Source: Clostridiales bacterium (GTDB lineage Bacteria; Bacillota; Clostridia; Saccharofermentanales; Saccharofermentanaceae). Taken from it: a stretch of 64,000 bases of DNA. Positions 44,163 to 53,225 of this stretch are shown here, piece after piece. Below the pieces are notes generated by a model. The model was not told the DNA's origin. It was given only the letters and a program-made list of their open reading frames with translations, and ran no database searches. The stretch covers positions 225,584 to 289,583 of the forward strand of contig JAFWMQ010000002.1 in NCBI GenBank assembly GCA_017510605.1, given 5' to 3'. The first letter of the stretch is position 1, and each line of letters starts with the position of its first letter. The translations under genes were made by a program, and so were the position numbers.

Positions 44163-45662
44163 TTATTTCTTTACAAACAGCGCTACATCGCTTGAATCAT
44201 ATATCTGTTCGTATTCTTCATCAAGCAGAAGTGCTGAATACAGATAGTGGTCCAATCCCTTTGAAACAGCCAGATAGTTGAATTGATATCTATCCAGAAA
44301 ATCCTTGTAGTAGATATTGCCGTTAAGCATTAAGAGGTATTCGCCGAAATAGTCAAATTCATTGTTGTTGCTGGCCAGGAAGAGTTCGGCTCTTCCGTCT
44401 ATGTAAGGATGGTAACCGAAGAATTCGAAATACTGTCCGTCATTGAAATTCGAATAAAGGACTATCGGTTCTTCAACTTCATTAAGCATCTGGACGGCAC
44501 CATAAAGATTCTCATAATGGGTCAAATTGCTTTTCCTTATGTCATCCGTCGTCAGATATCTTCCTTCGCACGACAATATCACACCAAGGATTACGAAAAT
44601 ACAGACCAATACCTTAATCCGTTTTGTTACTATTTTCTTCAAAGGCTCAGTAATACTTGTAAGTTTGAAATCTTTTAATATGTAAGTAAAAGCAGGGATA
44701 CCAATAAAAAGCGCATAGGGAATACCCTTTATCTGCATCAGTCCCAACAGCGTTGTTCCTGCAAATAATAAGAAAAAGCGGATCGGGACAGATTGCTTCT
44801 TTACGAAGAAAAGAAGCAATACACAAGCTCCGACCACTCCGAAAAAAGATTTGCCTTCAGTTGTACCGAAATTAGTCGGCTTCATCTCGTTGATGACATC
44901 CAGGCCGCCCCTGCCATAGGATTTGAACAGATAGATCATGTTTTCGACACCATATGGATTAAGCAGGCCGATAACGATGCTGACTACAAATATCGCCAGC
45001 AGCATCAGCAGATCTCCTGTAGGCTCGCGTTTTATAGCTTTGGTATTAAGCGGAACGGCCGAGATAATATAAGGCACCATTAATACGAGCAGCATCGGCC
45101 ACATGGCGGCATGAAGATTGATCAGTAACAAAGACATGACCGGAATGCCAATGAGATATTTGATCTTTACGGTCTGAACGTATTTCTCGAGCAGGATGAC
45201 TTCGCCCAACAGTATTGCATATGTGAATATCTGCGGTCTTGTAACCATGAACGGATCAAACAGCAGGATGTTGACGATTGCGGCAACCGGGGCTGAAATG
45301 ATCTCATTCCCGGTAATGGCCATGCCCAGACGGTATGTAAGGAACAAGACGATCACACTGAACACATATAAGAGAATGATGGCTCCGTAAGCTCCCAAAA
45401 ACTGGTAACTGTAATAGAAGATCACCGAACTGAGCCATTGCTGTACTACGATCTTCATTGAAGAGTGCATCGACAGCATATCTGTGTAGGGGAAGCCGTG
45501 CTTTACGATATATTCGCCCGTTGCATGCAAAAAATAGAAATCGTTATCGGCTAAGCGCAATTGGAAAAACGAGATAAGAACCGGCAGTGCAAGGATCAGT
45601 ATCTTGCACCACTTGGGATATTTCTTAGGATTGATCTGTAATTTTGCCTGAGATTCCGTCAT
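44163..45662 (-). CDS. Polytopic membrane protein, GT-C-like, function unknown
   Basis: A ~499-residue protein with about 10-12 membrane helices and a ~120-residue C-terminal soluble portion. The first outer loop contains LADNDFYFLHATGEYIVKHG, whose acidic DND lies just after the first helix. That is the position where GT-C glycosyltransferases carry catalytic acidic residues. I cannot assign a family with certainty. It starts at ATG 45662, 8 bases after GGGAG; the TTG at 45668 is too near that site. It is monocistronic, with a promoter-like TGATATAAT upstream. It is separate from the DUF2298 operon but similar in general type. Confidence 0.7.
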   Translation of the reverse strand: MTESQAKLQINPKKYPKWCKILILALPVLISFFQLRLADNDFYFLHATGEYIVKHGFPYTDMLSMHSSMKIVVQQWLSSVIFYYSYQFLGAYGAIILLYVFSVIVLFLTYRLGMAITGNEIISAPVAAIVNILLFDPFMVTRPQIFTYAILLGEVILLEKYVQTVKIKYLIGIPVMSLLLINLHAAMWPMLLVLMVPYIISAVPLNTKAIKREPTGDLLMLLAIFVVSIVIGLLNPYGVENMIYLFKSYGRGGLDVINEMKPTNFGTTEGKSFFGVVGACVLLLFFVKKQSVPIRFFLLFAGTTLLGLMQIKGIPYALFIGIPAFTYILKDFKLTSITEPLKKIVTKRIKVLVCIFVILGVILSCEGRYLTTDDIRKSNLTHYENLYGAVQMLNEVEEPIVLYSNFNDGQYFEFFGYHPYIDGRAELFLASNNNEFDYFGEYLLMLNGNIYYKDFLDRYQFNYLAVSKGLDHYLYSALLLDEEYEQIYDSSDVALFVKK

Positions 45663-45692
45663 AATCAATGCTCCCGTTCAGCGATTGAAAAC

Positions 45693-45701
45693 ATTATATC
45701 A
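45693..45701 (-). promoter_or_regulatory. Extended -10 element for the GT-C-like gene
   Basis: TGATATAAT reads on the minus strand about 30 bases before the ATG at 45662. A weak TTCACC lies 15 bp farther upstream. It matches the TGATATAAT seen before other genes here. Confidence 0.55.
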
Positions 45702-45814
45702 TGTAACGAATGCGGTGAATAATTCCCTGCGAAATGTCAACTGAAAGTAAAGCAAAAATCGTTTGAGGGAAAAAAGGGGTAAATGACCCTTCTTTTTTTA
45801 AAATTTACAATATT

Positions 45815-45844
45815 ATGACAATTATTCTGTGGAAAACGCATTAT
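45815..45844 (+). promoter_or_regulatory. Possible gap promoter
   Basis: ATGACA (45815-45820), 18-bp spacer, CATTAT (45839-45844). This leaves a leader of about 80 bases before gap. The match is moderate. The rest of the 269-base gap is AT-rich without other clear elements. Confidence 0.4.
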
Positions 45845-45931
45845 CAGTGGAGTAGAATTCTTACGGTGCAGATCAAAGAGCACTATTTTAAGTTTAATAA
45901 TCCCGGTCAGGGAATTTAGGAGGAATTCAAT

Positions 45932-46966
45932 ATGGCAGTAAAAGTTGCGATTAACGGTTTCGGTCGTATCGGTCGTCTTGCTTTCAGACAGATGTTCGGT
46001 GCTGAGGGTTATGAGATTGTAGCTATCAACGATCTTACAAAGCCTTCCATGCTCGCTCACCTTCTTAAGTATGACACAGCTCAGGGCGGATATGCTGGTG
46101 TATTCGGTGAGAATAAGCACACAGTAACATCTGACGACGAAGCTAACACAATCACAGTTGACGGCAAGTTACTTAAGATCTACAAGGAACCCGATGCAAA
46201 TAATTGTCCTTGGGGCGACCTCGGTGTTGACGTAGTTCTTGAGTGCTCCGGTTTCTACACATCTAAGGAAAAGGCACAGGCTCACATCAATGCCGGCGCT
46301 AAGAAGGTTGTTATCTCTGCTCCTGCAGGAAACGATCTCCCTACAATCGTTTACAACGTTAACCACACAACACTCACAGCTGATGACAAGATCATCTCTG
46401 CTGCTTCCTGCACAACAAACTGCCTTGCTCCTATGACAAAGGCTCTTAATGATTATGCAGCTATCCAGAGCGGTATCATGACAACAGTTCACGCTTACAC
46501 AGGCGACCAGATGATCCTCGACGGTCCTCAGAGAAAGGGTGACCTCCAGAGAGCAAGAGCTGGTGCTGCTAACATCGTTCCTAACTCTACAGGCGCTGCT
46601 AAGGCTATCGGTCTTGTTATCCCTGAGCTCAACGGCAAGCTCATCGGTGCTGCTCAGAGAGTTCCTACTTTCACAGGTTCTACAACAATCCTTCACGCTG
46701 TTGTTAAGGGTGAAGCTACAGTTGAGGGCATCAACGCTGCTATGAAGGCTGCTACAAACGAGTCTTTCGGCTACACAGAAGAGAAGCTCGTTTCTTCTGA
46801 CATCGTAGGCATGAAGTTCGGTTCACTCTTCGATGCTAACCAGACAATGGTTTCCAAGATGGATGACGGCAACTCCCTCGTACAGGTTGTTTCCTGGTAT
46901 GACAACGAGAATTCTTACACATCACAGATGGTAAGAACAATCAAGTACTTCGCAGAGCTCGGCTAA
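45932..46966 (+). CDS. gap: Glyceraldehyde-3-phosphate dehydrogenase
   Basis: NAD-dependent glycolytic enzyme. The 344-residue protein has the Rossmann motif [18 protein letters not shown], catalytic Cys in [13 protein letters not shown] and the C-terminal [15 protein letters not shown]. Codon use is strongly biased (Thr almost always ACA; Ala GCT; Asn AAC), unlike its neighbours, as expected for a very highly expressed gene. It has a strong AGGAGG SD. It is transcribed alone from its own upstream region and ends at a terminator. No pgk or tpi gene is adjacent. Confidence 0.97.
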   Translation: MAVKVAINGFGRIGRLAFRQMFGAEGYEIVAINDLTKPSMLAHLLKYDTAQGGYAGVFGENKHTVTSDDEANTITVDGKLLKIYKEPDANNCPWGDLGVDVVLECSGFYTSKEKAQAHINAGAKKVVISAPAGNDLPTIVYNVNHTTLTADDKIISAASCTTNCLAPMTKALNDYAAIQSGIMTTVHAYTGDQMILDGPQRKGDLQRARAGAANIVPNSTGAAKAIGLVIPELNGKLIGAAQRVPTFTGSTTILHAVVKGEATVEGINAAMKAATNESFGYTEEKLVSSDIVGMKFGSLFDANQTMVSKMDDGNSLVQVVSWYDNENSYTSQMVRTIKYFAELG

Positions 46967-46990
46967 TAGCTGACTTTAGTACAGAAATTC

Positions 46991-47024
46991 AGAGGCTGTC
47001 CTTCGGGGCAGCCTCTTTTATTTG
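46991..47024 (+). terminator. gap terminator with UUCG loop
   Basis: AGAGGCTG (46991-46998) pairs with CAGCCTCT (47009-47016). The stem extends through TCC/GGG around a TTCG tetraloop. TTTTATTTG follows. Confidence 0.88.
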
Positions 47025-47047
47025 ATCTTGCAAGTTTTCGAAAAGTT

Positions 47048-47935
47048 TCAGAGATATATTTCCGCTACTGTGGCTTCCGGAACCGATAGGAATCTGAATG
47101 GGAATACGCCGCAGCCTATGCCGCGGGATATAAAGACTGTCGTACCGCTGATATCGTAGATGCCCTGTACGACACCCATCTGCGGGAGCTTATCGGACTT
47201 TTTAAGCAGGGTGAATTCTATCCTGAAGGGGAACTTCATCTGCCCCCCGTGAAGATGGCCTGAGAGCATATAATCGGGCCTGCTGTCTGGGTCAAGATGA
47301 ATAATGGCGTCAGGATCATGTACGACTAATATTACAGGGGCATTGTTCTCACATTGCATCTTTGTCTGCCAAACACGGTTTTTCCTTCCGGAATCTGGCA
47401 ATCCGGTTATTACGATATCTGTTCCGCTTACATGTGATGCCATGGTTACCGAGCGGTTATCCAGACTTGTGAAGCCTGAACGTTCAGAGCAATTAATTAA
47501 TTTGCTGTCGTGGTTTCCGGATACTCCGTAAAATGGGATGCCGAGTTCTTTGCAGCATGCGCTGACAGCGGAAAGATACCTGTATCCGAAGTTTTCGTTA
47601 TGTGCATTGGTAACCGTATCTCCGCCGAAGATCACAGCATCAAGAGGAGATTGGTTATGTGCATTTCTTATCGCTTTGCAAAGCCGTTTTGAGGTTACGG
47701 GACACCATTCGGCATGAATATCAGAGAAGAAAAAGAATCTGAGGTCAGGCTTGCCTGCAGTACTGCCGGTGTTTAGAGGAATCTTTTTGATCTTTACTTC
47801 AGGGACTTTGTCCGAGGACGATCTTTTTATCTCTGCCCTGTCAAGAACCAAGAAGAAAGGCTCTATCAGGCACCATAAGATATATACCAGAATTAGAACT
47901 GCCAATACTGTAATAACGGGGTAAATCTTGTCCAT
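47048..47935 (-). CDS. Membrane-anchored metallophosphoesterase
   Basis: A 295-residue protein with one N-terminal membrane helix (~residues 6-30) and a calcineurin-like phosphoesterase domain. The metal-binding motifs occur in order: FSDIHAEW, IFGGDTVTN, GVSGNHDSK, VVHDPDAI and MLSGHLHGGQ. It matches the YaeI-like group of membrane-linked phosphodiesterases. The catalytic domain could face outward or inward; the charge pattern does not settle it. It is monocistronic, converging with gap and diverging from the PC4-like gene. Confidence 0.87.
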   Translation of the reverse strand: MDKIYPVITVLAVLILVYILWCLIEPFFLVLDRAEIKRSSSDKVPEVKIKKIPLNTGSTAGKPDLRFFFFSDIHAEWCPVTSKRLCKAIRNAHNQSPLDAVIFGGDTVTNAHNENFGYRYLSAVSACCKELGIPFYGVSGNHDSKLINCSERSGFTSLDNRSVTMASHVSGTDIVITGLPDSGRKNRVWQTKMQCENNAPVILVVHDPDAIIHLDPDSRPDYMLSGHLHGGQMKFPFRIEFTLLKKSDKLPQMGVVQGIYDISGTTVFISRGIGCGVFPFRFLSVPEATVAEIYL

Positions 47936-47990
47936 TATACGGCCAGTTCTCCTTTTTTCTTAATTATATAATATGCAGTTGCCAATCGTG

Positions 47991-47999
47991 TGATATAAT
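47991..47999 (+). promoter_or_regulatory. Extended -10 promoter for the PC4-like gene
   Basis: TGATATAAT, about 38 bases before the ATG at 48038, is preceded by GTG so that it reads GTGTGATATAAT. No good -35 is visible, as expected for an extended -10 site. Confidence 0.6.
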
Positions 48000-48037
48000 T
48001 CATACAATGAAATTGATTTTTTGAGGAGGAATTTAGG

Positions 48038-48280
48038 ATGCCTAAGACAGAAATCACATACGAGATCGTCCAGCAGATCGGTATTCTTAAGGAGAATAAG
48101 TCAGGTTGGCAGCGTGAACTTAATATCGTTAAGTGGAATAACGGTAAGCCGAAGCTCGATATCCGTGATTGGGGCCCGAACCATGAGAAGGTAGGTAAGG
48201 GTATTTCTCTTGATTTCGAAGAATACAACACTCTCAAGGCTTTCCTTGAGGATGGTGACTTCACTTCTCTCGACGAATAA
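48038..48280 (+). CDS. YdbC-like PC4-family single-strand DNA-binding protein
   Basis: An 80-residue protein of the PC4 coactivator fold, as found in bacterial YdbC. The sequence has the paired strands around GWQRELNIVKWNNGKPKLDI with RDWGPNHEKVGKGISL. These proteins dimerise and bind single-stranded DNA or RNA; their role in bacteria is not settled. AGGAGG precedes the ATG. It is monocistronic, between an extended -10 promoter and a terminator. Confidence 0.88.
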   Translation: MPKTEITYEIVQQIGILKENKSGWQRELNIVKWNNGKPKLDIRDWGPNHEKVGKGISLDFEEYNTLKAFLEDGDFTSLDE

Positions 48281-48285
48281 TCAGG

Positions 48286-48310
48286 CCGGTTCTTTAACTG
48301 GTTGTTTTTG
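48286..48310 (+). terminator. Terminator after the PC4-like gene
   Basis: CCGGTT (48286-48291) pairs with AACTGG (48296-48301, one G-U pair) around CTTT. TTGTTTTTG follows. The stem is short. Confidence 0.6.
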
Positions 48311-48348
48311 AATTTTAGAAGGCGCGTTGTTATGCGTCATGTTTCGGT

Positions 48349-48978
48349 ATGAGAAGCGAAGAACGGGCAGGTATTATATTAATAGTAATGCTTTTTTTTT
48401 GGGGGACTCTGATTGCAGAGCCCTTCCATATTTTTTCGCGATATATTGCCGAGACAGTTACATCGTTGATCGGGAAAACAGGCGCGGGAGATATCATTAT
48501 TTCTTTGGTATTATATTTGGCTGTTATCGGTGTTATCGTCCTGATGCAAAAGCTTTCCCGGACCAGATTCGATATCTATATGCCGTGTGCGATCTCTACC
48601 ATTTCCATACTGGTACTCGTGGTCAGGAGCATTGTCAGTCATTCAATAAACTATTTCGATGTCGTCTGTCTTGCTGTTCCTGCGATAACCGGGATCGTTT
48701 TTTACCTTATTAAGTTTGAGAAAGGCCTGGAATGGTATACGGATATATATATTTATTCTCTGGCTATTGCTTTGCTGAATTCGCTTCTTTTCGTTCCGCT
48801 CTCAAAACTGAACGGTTTTGTGGATAAGATCTTATATATTACTAATTATAATGATCTGAACATCACTGGCAGTTTTAAAGATCTTGCGGGGATCCCGGAA
48901 TTGGTCTGGGGAATGTTTTTTACGGCTTTTGCAGTTTTCCCGATAATCTATCTTGCTACTTCAAGCAGAAGGAAATGA
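48349..48978 (+). CDS. Six-helix membrane protein of unknown family
   Basis: A 209-residue protein with about six hydrophobic helices (residues ~8-28, 48-66, 78-95, 102-120, 133-152 and 185-203) and little else. I recognise no family motif. The upstream region has no strong SD, so the start (ATG 48349) is uncertain. The ligA ATG begins one base after its stop, and its tail supplies the ligA SD, so the two are probably co-transcribed. Confidence 0.6.
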   Translation: MRSEERAGIILIVMLFFWGTLIAEPFHIFSRYIAETVTSLIGKTGAGDIIISLVLYLAVIGVIVLMQKLSRTRFDIYMPCAISTISILVLVVRSIVSHSINYFDVVCLAVPAITGIVFYLIKFEKGLEWYTDIYIYSLAIALLNSLLFVPLSKLNGFVDKILYITNYNDLNITGSFKDLAGIPELVWGMFFTAFAVFPIIYLATSSRRK

Positions 48979-48979
48979 T

Positions 48980-51019
48980 ATGGAACAGTTGGATATTTTT
49001 TCCAGTTTACAGGCTGGCGATACAGAGCATGAAGAATATTTGGAGCTTGTTAAGAAACTCAATCATTTTGCGGAACTGTACTATTCAAAAGATGAGCCTG
49101 AGATATCTGACTATGAATACGATAATCTGAATAACAGACTTAAGCAGCTCGAAAAGGAACACCCTGACTGGGTCGTTCCTGATTCACCGTCCGTCAGAGT
49201 CGGCTGGAAGGCTGAAAAAGGCATCCTTGTAAAGCACAATGTTCCGATGCTGTCTCTCCAGGATGTTTTCTCAAAAGAGGAAGTATATGAATTTGTAGAA
49301 TCGATGAGGAAAGAATTCGGTGATGAGGCCGAGTTCCTTGTCGAGACAAAGATAGACGGTCTGTCCATGGCCCTGCGGTATGAAGAAGGTGAGTTAAAAC
49401 TCGCTGTTACCAGAGGCGACGGAATAACCGAAGGCGAAGACGTCACGATGAATGCACGCCAGATCCCCGATGTTGTAAAACAGCTGAAGGAACCCGTTCC
49501 CTATATTGAGATCAGGGGCGAGGTATATATGACAAGAAAGGCTTTTGAAAGTGTTAACTCAAAAGCTGAAGAAGAGGGTAAGAAGACTTTTGCCAATCCC
49601 AGAAATTGTGCTGCAGGAACTTTAAGACAGACAGATACGAGGATAACAAAAGAAAGAGGGCTTTCCCTGTTTATTTTCAATGTTCAGGAAACAAAAGGCG
49701 TTACCTTTAACACGCATCTTGAAGGTTATGAATATCTGAAGCGTAACGGTGTAAAAGTAATCGAGAACTGTTATAAGTGTAAGACAGCCGATGAAGTCTG
49801 GGATGCTATTAACAAGATAGGCGATATGAGGGGAGATCTCGAATACGATATTGACGGAGCTGTTGTAAAGCTCAACAATTTATCGGAAAGAAATAAGCTT
49901 GGAAATACGATCAAGTTCCCGAGATGGGCAATTGCATATAAATATCCTCCTGAAGTAAAGGAGACAAGACTTCTCGATGTTGAGGTCAACACGGGAAGGA
50001 CCGGAAGAGTTACGCCTGTTGCGGTATTTGAACCTGTCAGTCTCTGCGGTACGATGGTGTCCCGCGCGACCCTGCACAATCAGGATTTTATCGATCAGTT
50101 AGGACTCGGAATAGGCGATATGATCCTGGTCTATAAATCCGGAGAGATCATTCCGAAGATCAAGGATGTTGTCAAAGAGAAGAGACCTGAAGGATGGAAG
50201 CCCTACAGGATGCCTGATAACTGCCCTGTCTGCGGTCATAAACTCGTCAGAGACGAAGGCGGAGTCGATTTCAAGTGTGTTAATCTGACATGCCCCGGAA
50301 CCCTTGTTAACCGCGTGGTTAATTTTGTTTCGAGAGACTGCATGGACATCAAAGGGTTCGGCACTGAATATATCAGGAAGCTAACCGGGGAAGGATATGT
50401 TAAGGACATAGCCGATATTTTCGAGCTTAGGAATAAAAGGGAAGACCTTATTGAAAAAGGGATTCTCGGACGTGATACCAATACGGATAAACTTCTTGCT
50501 GCCATAGAGAGCGCAAAACAGGATACTCCTGCTGACAAAGTCCTGGCGGGCCTCGGAATTCCGGGTGTCGGCAAAGCGACAGCCAAGGAGCTGATAAGGA
50601 CTTTCGGATCGATAGATGATATAGAAGGTGCTGAGAAAGAGAACCTGCTTCTTGTCCAGGATATCGGAGAGATATCTGCTGAAGGCATCTATAATTTTTT
50701 CCATGACGAAGGCAACAAGATCCTTTTGGCTCGTCTTAAGGAATTAGGTCTGAATTTTGCAAAAGAAGAGAGCGCGGTCCAGGGTTCTGCTCTGGCAGGT
50801 CTTACTTTCTGCATTACCGGTACGCTTGAAGGAATGTCCAGAAGTGAAGCGGAAGCGCTTATTGAGAGCAACGGCGGAAAACCTGTCTCATCCGTTTCCA
50901 GGAAAACATCTTATCTTCTTATGGGCGCCGATGCCGGATCTAAGGAACGGAAAGCAAGAGAACTCGGTGTTCCCATCATCAGTCTTGATGAACTTAAGGA
51001 ACTGATCAGTAACGGATAA
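48980..51019 (+). CDS. ligA: NAD-dependent DNA ligase
   Basis: Seals nicks in replication and repair using NAD. The 679-residue order is complete: an N-terminal Ia domain (YYSKDEPEISDYEYDNL), the adenylation KxDG (VETKIDGLSMALRYEEG, Lys near residue 125), an OB fold, a four-Cys zinc finger (CPVCGHKL...CVNLTCPG), helix-hairpin-helix repeats (GLGIPGVGKATAKELI) and a C-terminal BRCT domain (GLTFCITGTLEGMSRSEAE). I start at ATG 48980 behind AAGGA, since the earlier in-frame ATG lies inside the preceding gene. It is followed at 4 bases by the THF cyclo-ligase gene. Confidence 0.96.
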   Translation: MEQLDIFSSLQAGDTEHEEYLELVKKLNHFAELYYSKDEPEISDYEYDNLNNRLKQLEKEHPDWVVPDSPSVRVGWKAEKGILVKHNVPMLSLQDVFSKEEVYEFVESMRKEFGDEAEFLVETKIDGLSMALRYEEGELKLAVTRGDGITEGEDVTMNARQIPDVVKQLKEPVPYIEIRGEVYMTRKAFESVNSKAEEEGKKTFANPRNCAAGTLRQTDTRITKERGLSLFIFNVQETKGVTFNTHLEGYEYLKRNGVKVIENCYKCKTADEVWDAINKIGDMRGDLEYDIDGAVVKLNNLSERNKLGNTIKFPRWAIAYKYPPEVKETRLLDVEVNTGRTGRVTPVAVFEPVSLCGTMVSRATLHNQDFIDQLGLGIGDMILVYKSGEIIPKIKDVVKEKRPEGWKPYRMPDNCPVCGHKLVRDEGGVDFKCVNLTCPGTLVNRVVNFVSRDCMDIKGFGTEYIRKLTGEGYVKDIADIFELRNKREDLIEKGILGRDTNTDKLLAAIESAKQDTPADKVLAGLGIPGVGKATAKELIRTFGSIDDIEGAEKENLLLVQDIGEISAEGIYNFFHDEGNKILLARLKELGLNFAKEESAVQGSALAGLTFCITGTLEGMSRSEAEALIESNGGKPVSSVSRKTSYLLMGADAGSKERKARELGVPIISLDELKELISNG

Positions 51020-51023
51020 TACC

Positions 51024-51623
51024 ATGAGCATCAGTGATGAGAAGGCAAAGATAAGAAAAGAGATGCGAAGGAGAAGGCTGGAAATACCTTCTTATAAATT
51101 GGCCGGCATAAACGATTCGCTCCCCGGTTTTATCTCTTCGATAGAAGATGAAGAACTTCAGACCAAACTCTCTGATGCAAAAAGAATAGCACTTTACAGG
51201 GCATTCAAGGGGGAGGTCCCCGTGGATGGTCTTTCAGAGTTCTTTATGAAGAAAGGAATCACTTGCTGTTTCCCGAAGATCGAAAACGGTATCATGACTT
51301 TCTACGATTGTGGAAGTCTTGATGAGGATGAATTTGAAGAATCATCAATAGGAATAAAGGAGCCTTCTTCAGGTAAGAAGGAAGTTGATCCCAAAAGCAT
51401 CGATATTGTCGTACTGCCTGCGGTTGCATATAATGAAGAAGGTACCAGATTGGGCATGGGCGGCGGATATTATGACCGGTATATTGGAGCTCTGGGCACT
51501 GAAAGACCTTATCTTTTGGGTATTTGTTATGAGTTCCAGATCTGTTCAGACATACCGGTGGAGACACAGGATATCAGTGCGGATTTTATCGCTGTGATTC
51601 CTGAAGAAGAATACGGGGAGTAA
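51024..51623 (+). CDS. 5-formyltetrahydrofolate cyclo-ligase
   Basis: Converts 5-formyl-THF to methenyl-THF with ATP, rescuing folate from a dead-end form. The 199-residue protein has the N-terminal basic helix (KAKIRKEMRRRRLEI) and the signature GTRLGMGGGYYDRYI. It starts 4 bases after ligA. Together with folC at 2758 it marks folate one-carbon metabolism in the window. Confidence 0.92.
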   Translation: MSISDEKAKIRKEMRRRRLEIPSYKLAGINDSLPGFISSIEDEELQTKLSDAKRIALYRAFKGEVPVDGLSEFFMKKGITCCFPKIENGIMTFYDCGSLDEDEFEESSIGIKEPSSGKKEVDPKSIDIVVLPAVAYNEEGTRLGMGGGYYDRYIGALGTERPYLLGICYEFQICSDIPVETQDISADFIAVIPEEEYGE

Positions 51624-51633
51624 ATGATTAATC

Positions 51634-52080
51634 ATGCGGTATTTTATTGCTAATCTGGCTTTACACCTGATAGTTACTACTGTATTTGTCGTTTTGACAT
51701 GCATTTTTGCCGGACGTAACAGAAAGAAAAAGACCAAGCATATCCTGTCGTTCTTTTTTCCTATTGCATTTGCACTGGTCGCAATCGTTGATATCGCAAA
51801 GTATACGGCTCCGAGACTTATGGATATCAACAGTATGATAAACAGCAATTACTATAATAAGTCCGGTTCTGTCGAGAGCATCGGACCGATGAAGAATTAC
51901 TTTGTTATCGATGGTCAGTACTACTATATAAATCCTCTTTATAATGACCTGAAAGAAGGAGATAAGGTAAGGATCGAGCATACACCTTATTCGTTATTTA
52001 CGGTTGAGATCACTAATCTACCTGATGACCCTTCTGATACGCAGGGTGATGGCGTAGTTTATCCGGAAGAACCGACGTAA
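51634..52080 (+). CDS. Small membrane protein, unknown function
   Basis: A 148-residue protein with two N-terminal membrane helices (~residues 5-25 and 36-55) and a soluble C-terminal domain of about 90 residues. That domain contains a beta-rich stretch (NYFVIDGQYYYINPLYNDLK; GDKVRIEHTPYSLFTVEI) that looks like a small OB or SH3-like barrel. The tail is acidic and Pro-rich. No family recognised. It is 10 bases after the THF cyclo-ligase gene, at the end of the ligA operon. Confidence 0.62.
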   Translation: MRYFIANLALHLIVTTVFVVLTCIFAGRNRKKKTKHILSFFFPIAFALVAIVDIAKYTAPRLMDINSMINSNYYNKSGSVESIGPMKNYFVIDGQYYYINPLYNDLKEGDKVRIEHTPYSLFTVEITNLPDDPSDTQGDGVVYPEEPT

Positions 52081-52092
52081 AAAATTGACACC

Positions 52093-52119
52093 AGTCTCAA
52101 TTTTTGCAAAATAGTCTCA
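52093..52119. repeat. Two AGTCTCA repeats 20 bp apart
   Basis: AGTCTCA occurs at 52093-52099 and 52113-52119, each followed by a T-rich run. The 20-bp spacing is two helical turns. It lies about 95-120 bases upstream of the Spo0A-C-like gene, next to a TTGACA (52085-52090) that has no good -10. It could be a regulator binding site. Confidence 0.4.
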
Positions 52120-52213
52120 TTTTAAGGCCCTGTTTTTCATTTTGCTGCAACTTGATGACACAAGGGCTTTTTTTGGTCGTAAACTTCTGGAAAAGGAAGG
52201 AGGTAAACGATCT

Positions 52214-52741
52214 ATGGAGAACAAAGGTGTGGTGGAGATGGCTGTAGTATGCAGCGACTTAAGTCTTCTGGAAAACATCAACTCATTGCTCAAACAAAAA
52301 GGTGTGATAGCCGTTGAGGATGAATTCGGGGCTTTGCATTATATTGTCGACGGAAGGAATAACAGACAGGCAGTTGCCGGAAGAGTTACTGCAATTAATC
52401 CGAACAGTTCTGCCATTAATGAGAAAGAAGAAGCATTTCTGGAGATATGCATTAAGACCGTCTTAAGAGAATACGGGTTTGATCTTTCGCTTATCGGTAC
52501 GGTTCTGATATATAATTCGATCTTCCTTTCATTTAAGAGGTGCACTCCGCTTCCGGCTACTATGAAAGGATTATATTGCGAGACGGGAAAAGACCTGGGA
52601 TTAAACTATGAACAAGCCGAACGTGATGTCAGATATGCAATTACAAAAAGCAGTTTAAAGAATATGAGAAGCCGCGCGGCAATGAGGTGTATATATTCGA
52701 GGATCGAGAGAAGATTAGGATATATAGATCCGTTGGAATAA
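52214..52741 (+). CDS. Spo0A C-terminal-domain-like transcription factor
   Basis: A 175-residue protein. Residues ~85-160 follow the Spo0A DNA-binding domain: IKTVLREYGFDLSLIGTVLI, then GLYCETGKDLGLNYEQAERD and VRYAITKSS, matching the ...LYPxIAKKxxxTxxRVERAIRHAIE pattern. The N-terminal ~80 residues are too short and degenerate for a phosphorylatable receiver, and no phospho-Asp motif is visible. It may have lost phosphorelay control. The ATG at 52214 has a strong AAGGAGG. Earlier in-frame starts lie in the AT-rich leader. The opposing HU gene's terminator begins at its stop. Confidence 0.7.
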   Translation: MENKGVVEMAVVCSDLSLLENINSLLKQKGVIAVEDEFGALHYIVDGRNNRQAVAGRVTAINPNSSAINEKEEAFLEICIKTVLREYGFDLSLIGTVLIYNSIFLSFKRCTPLPATMKGLYCETGKDLGLNYEQAERDVRYAITKSSLKNMRSRAAMRCIYSRIERRLGYIDPLE

Positions 52742-52767
52742 AAAAGGCTCCGTTCTTCACGGAGCCT
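52738..52767 (-). terminator. Terminator of the HU gene
   Basis: AGGCTCCGT (52745-52753) and ACGGAGCCT (52759-52767) form a 9-bp stem with a 5-base loop. On the minus strand it is followed by TTTTTT. The + strand side has only a weak T-tract. Confidence 0.85.
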
Positions 52768-52789
52768 CTTAGAAAAAGATCTATTTAAA

Positions 52790-53083
52790 TTACTTCTTCT
52801 TGCCCTTCTTAGCGTTAACCTTGTCCTTGAATGACTTTCCTGCCTTGAATGTAGGAACTGTGGAAGCAGGAATCTTGAGAGCTGCGCCTGTAGCAGGATT
52901 GCGTCCGCTTCTTGCTGCGAGCTTCTTTGTCTTAAAAGTACCGAATCCGACAAGTACAACCTTGTCATTCTTTACGAGAGCGCCTTCAATTGCACCGAGT
53001 GTTGCCTTGAGAGCTGCTTCAGCATCCTTCTTGCTCAGACCGGCATCAGCTGCGATCTTGTCAATAAGCTGTGACTTGTTCAT
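52790..53083 (-). CDS. hup: HU-family DNA-binding protein
   Basis: A 97-residue nucleoid protein that bends DNA as a dimer. It starts with the family block MNKSQLIDKIAADAGLSKKD, has the GFGTF turn (VVLVGFGTFKTKKLAARSGR) and the arm motif GRNPATG with its intercalating Pro. It ends in a short lysine-rich tail (KKGKKK), as in many clostridial HUs. It has its own consensus promoter and AGGAGG, and a terminator downstream, so it is monocistronic. Confidence 0.96.
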   Translation of the reverse strand: MNKSQLIDKIAADAGLSKKDAEAALKATLGAIEGALVKNDKVVLVGFGTFKTKKLAARSGRNPATGAALKIPASTVPTFKAGKSFKDKVNAKKGKKK

Positions 53084-53135
53084 ATGGGTTCCTCCTGTTT
53101 TAGCCCTAAAAAAGGCGTATTTTTATCGTATTTTC

Positions 53136-53164
53136 ATTATTGAATTAACGAAAAAAGAAGTCAA
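53136..53164 (-). promoter_or_regulatory. Promoter of the HU gene
   Basis: On the minus strand TTGACT (53164-53159), a 17-bp spacer and AATAAT (53141-53136) lie about 50 bases before the HU ATG. Confidence 0.78.
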
Positions 53165-53225
53165 TAGTTTTAGAGCAGAAATTAGTGTATGATTTGTATG
53201 CAAATAATAAATCGGAGGTAACGAG

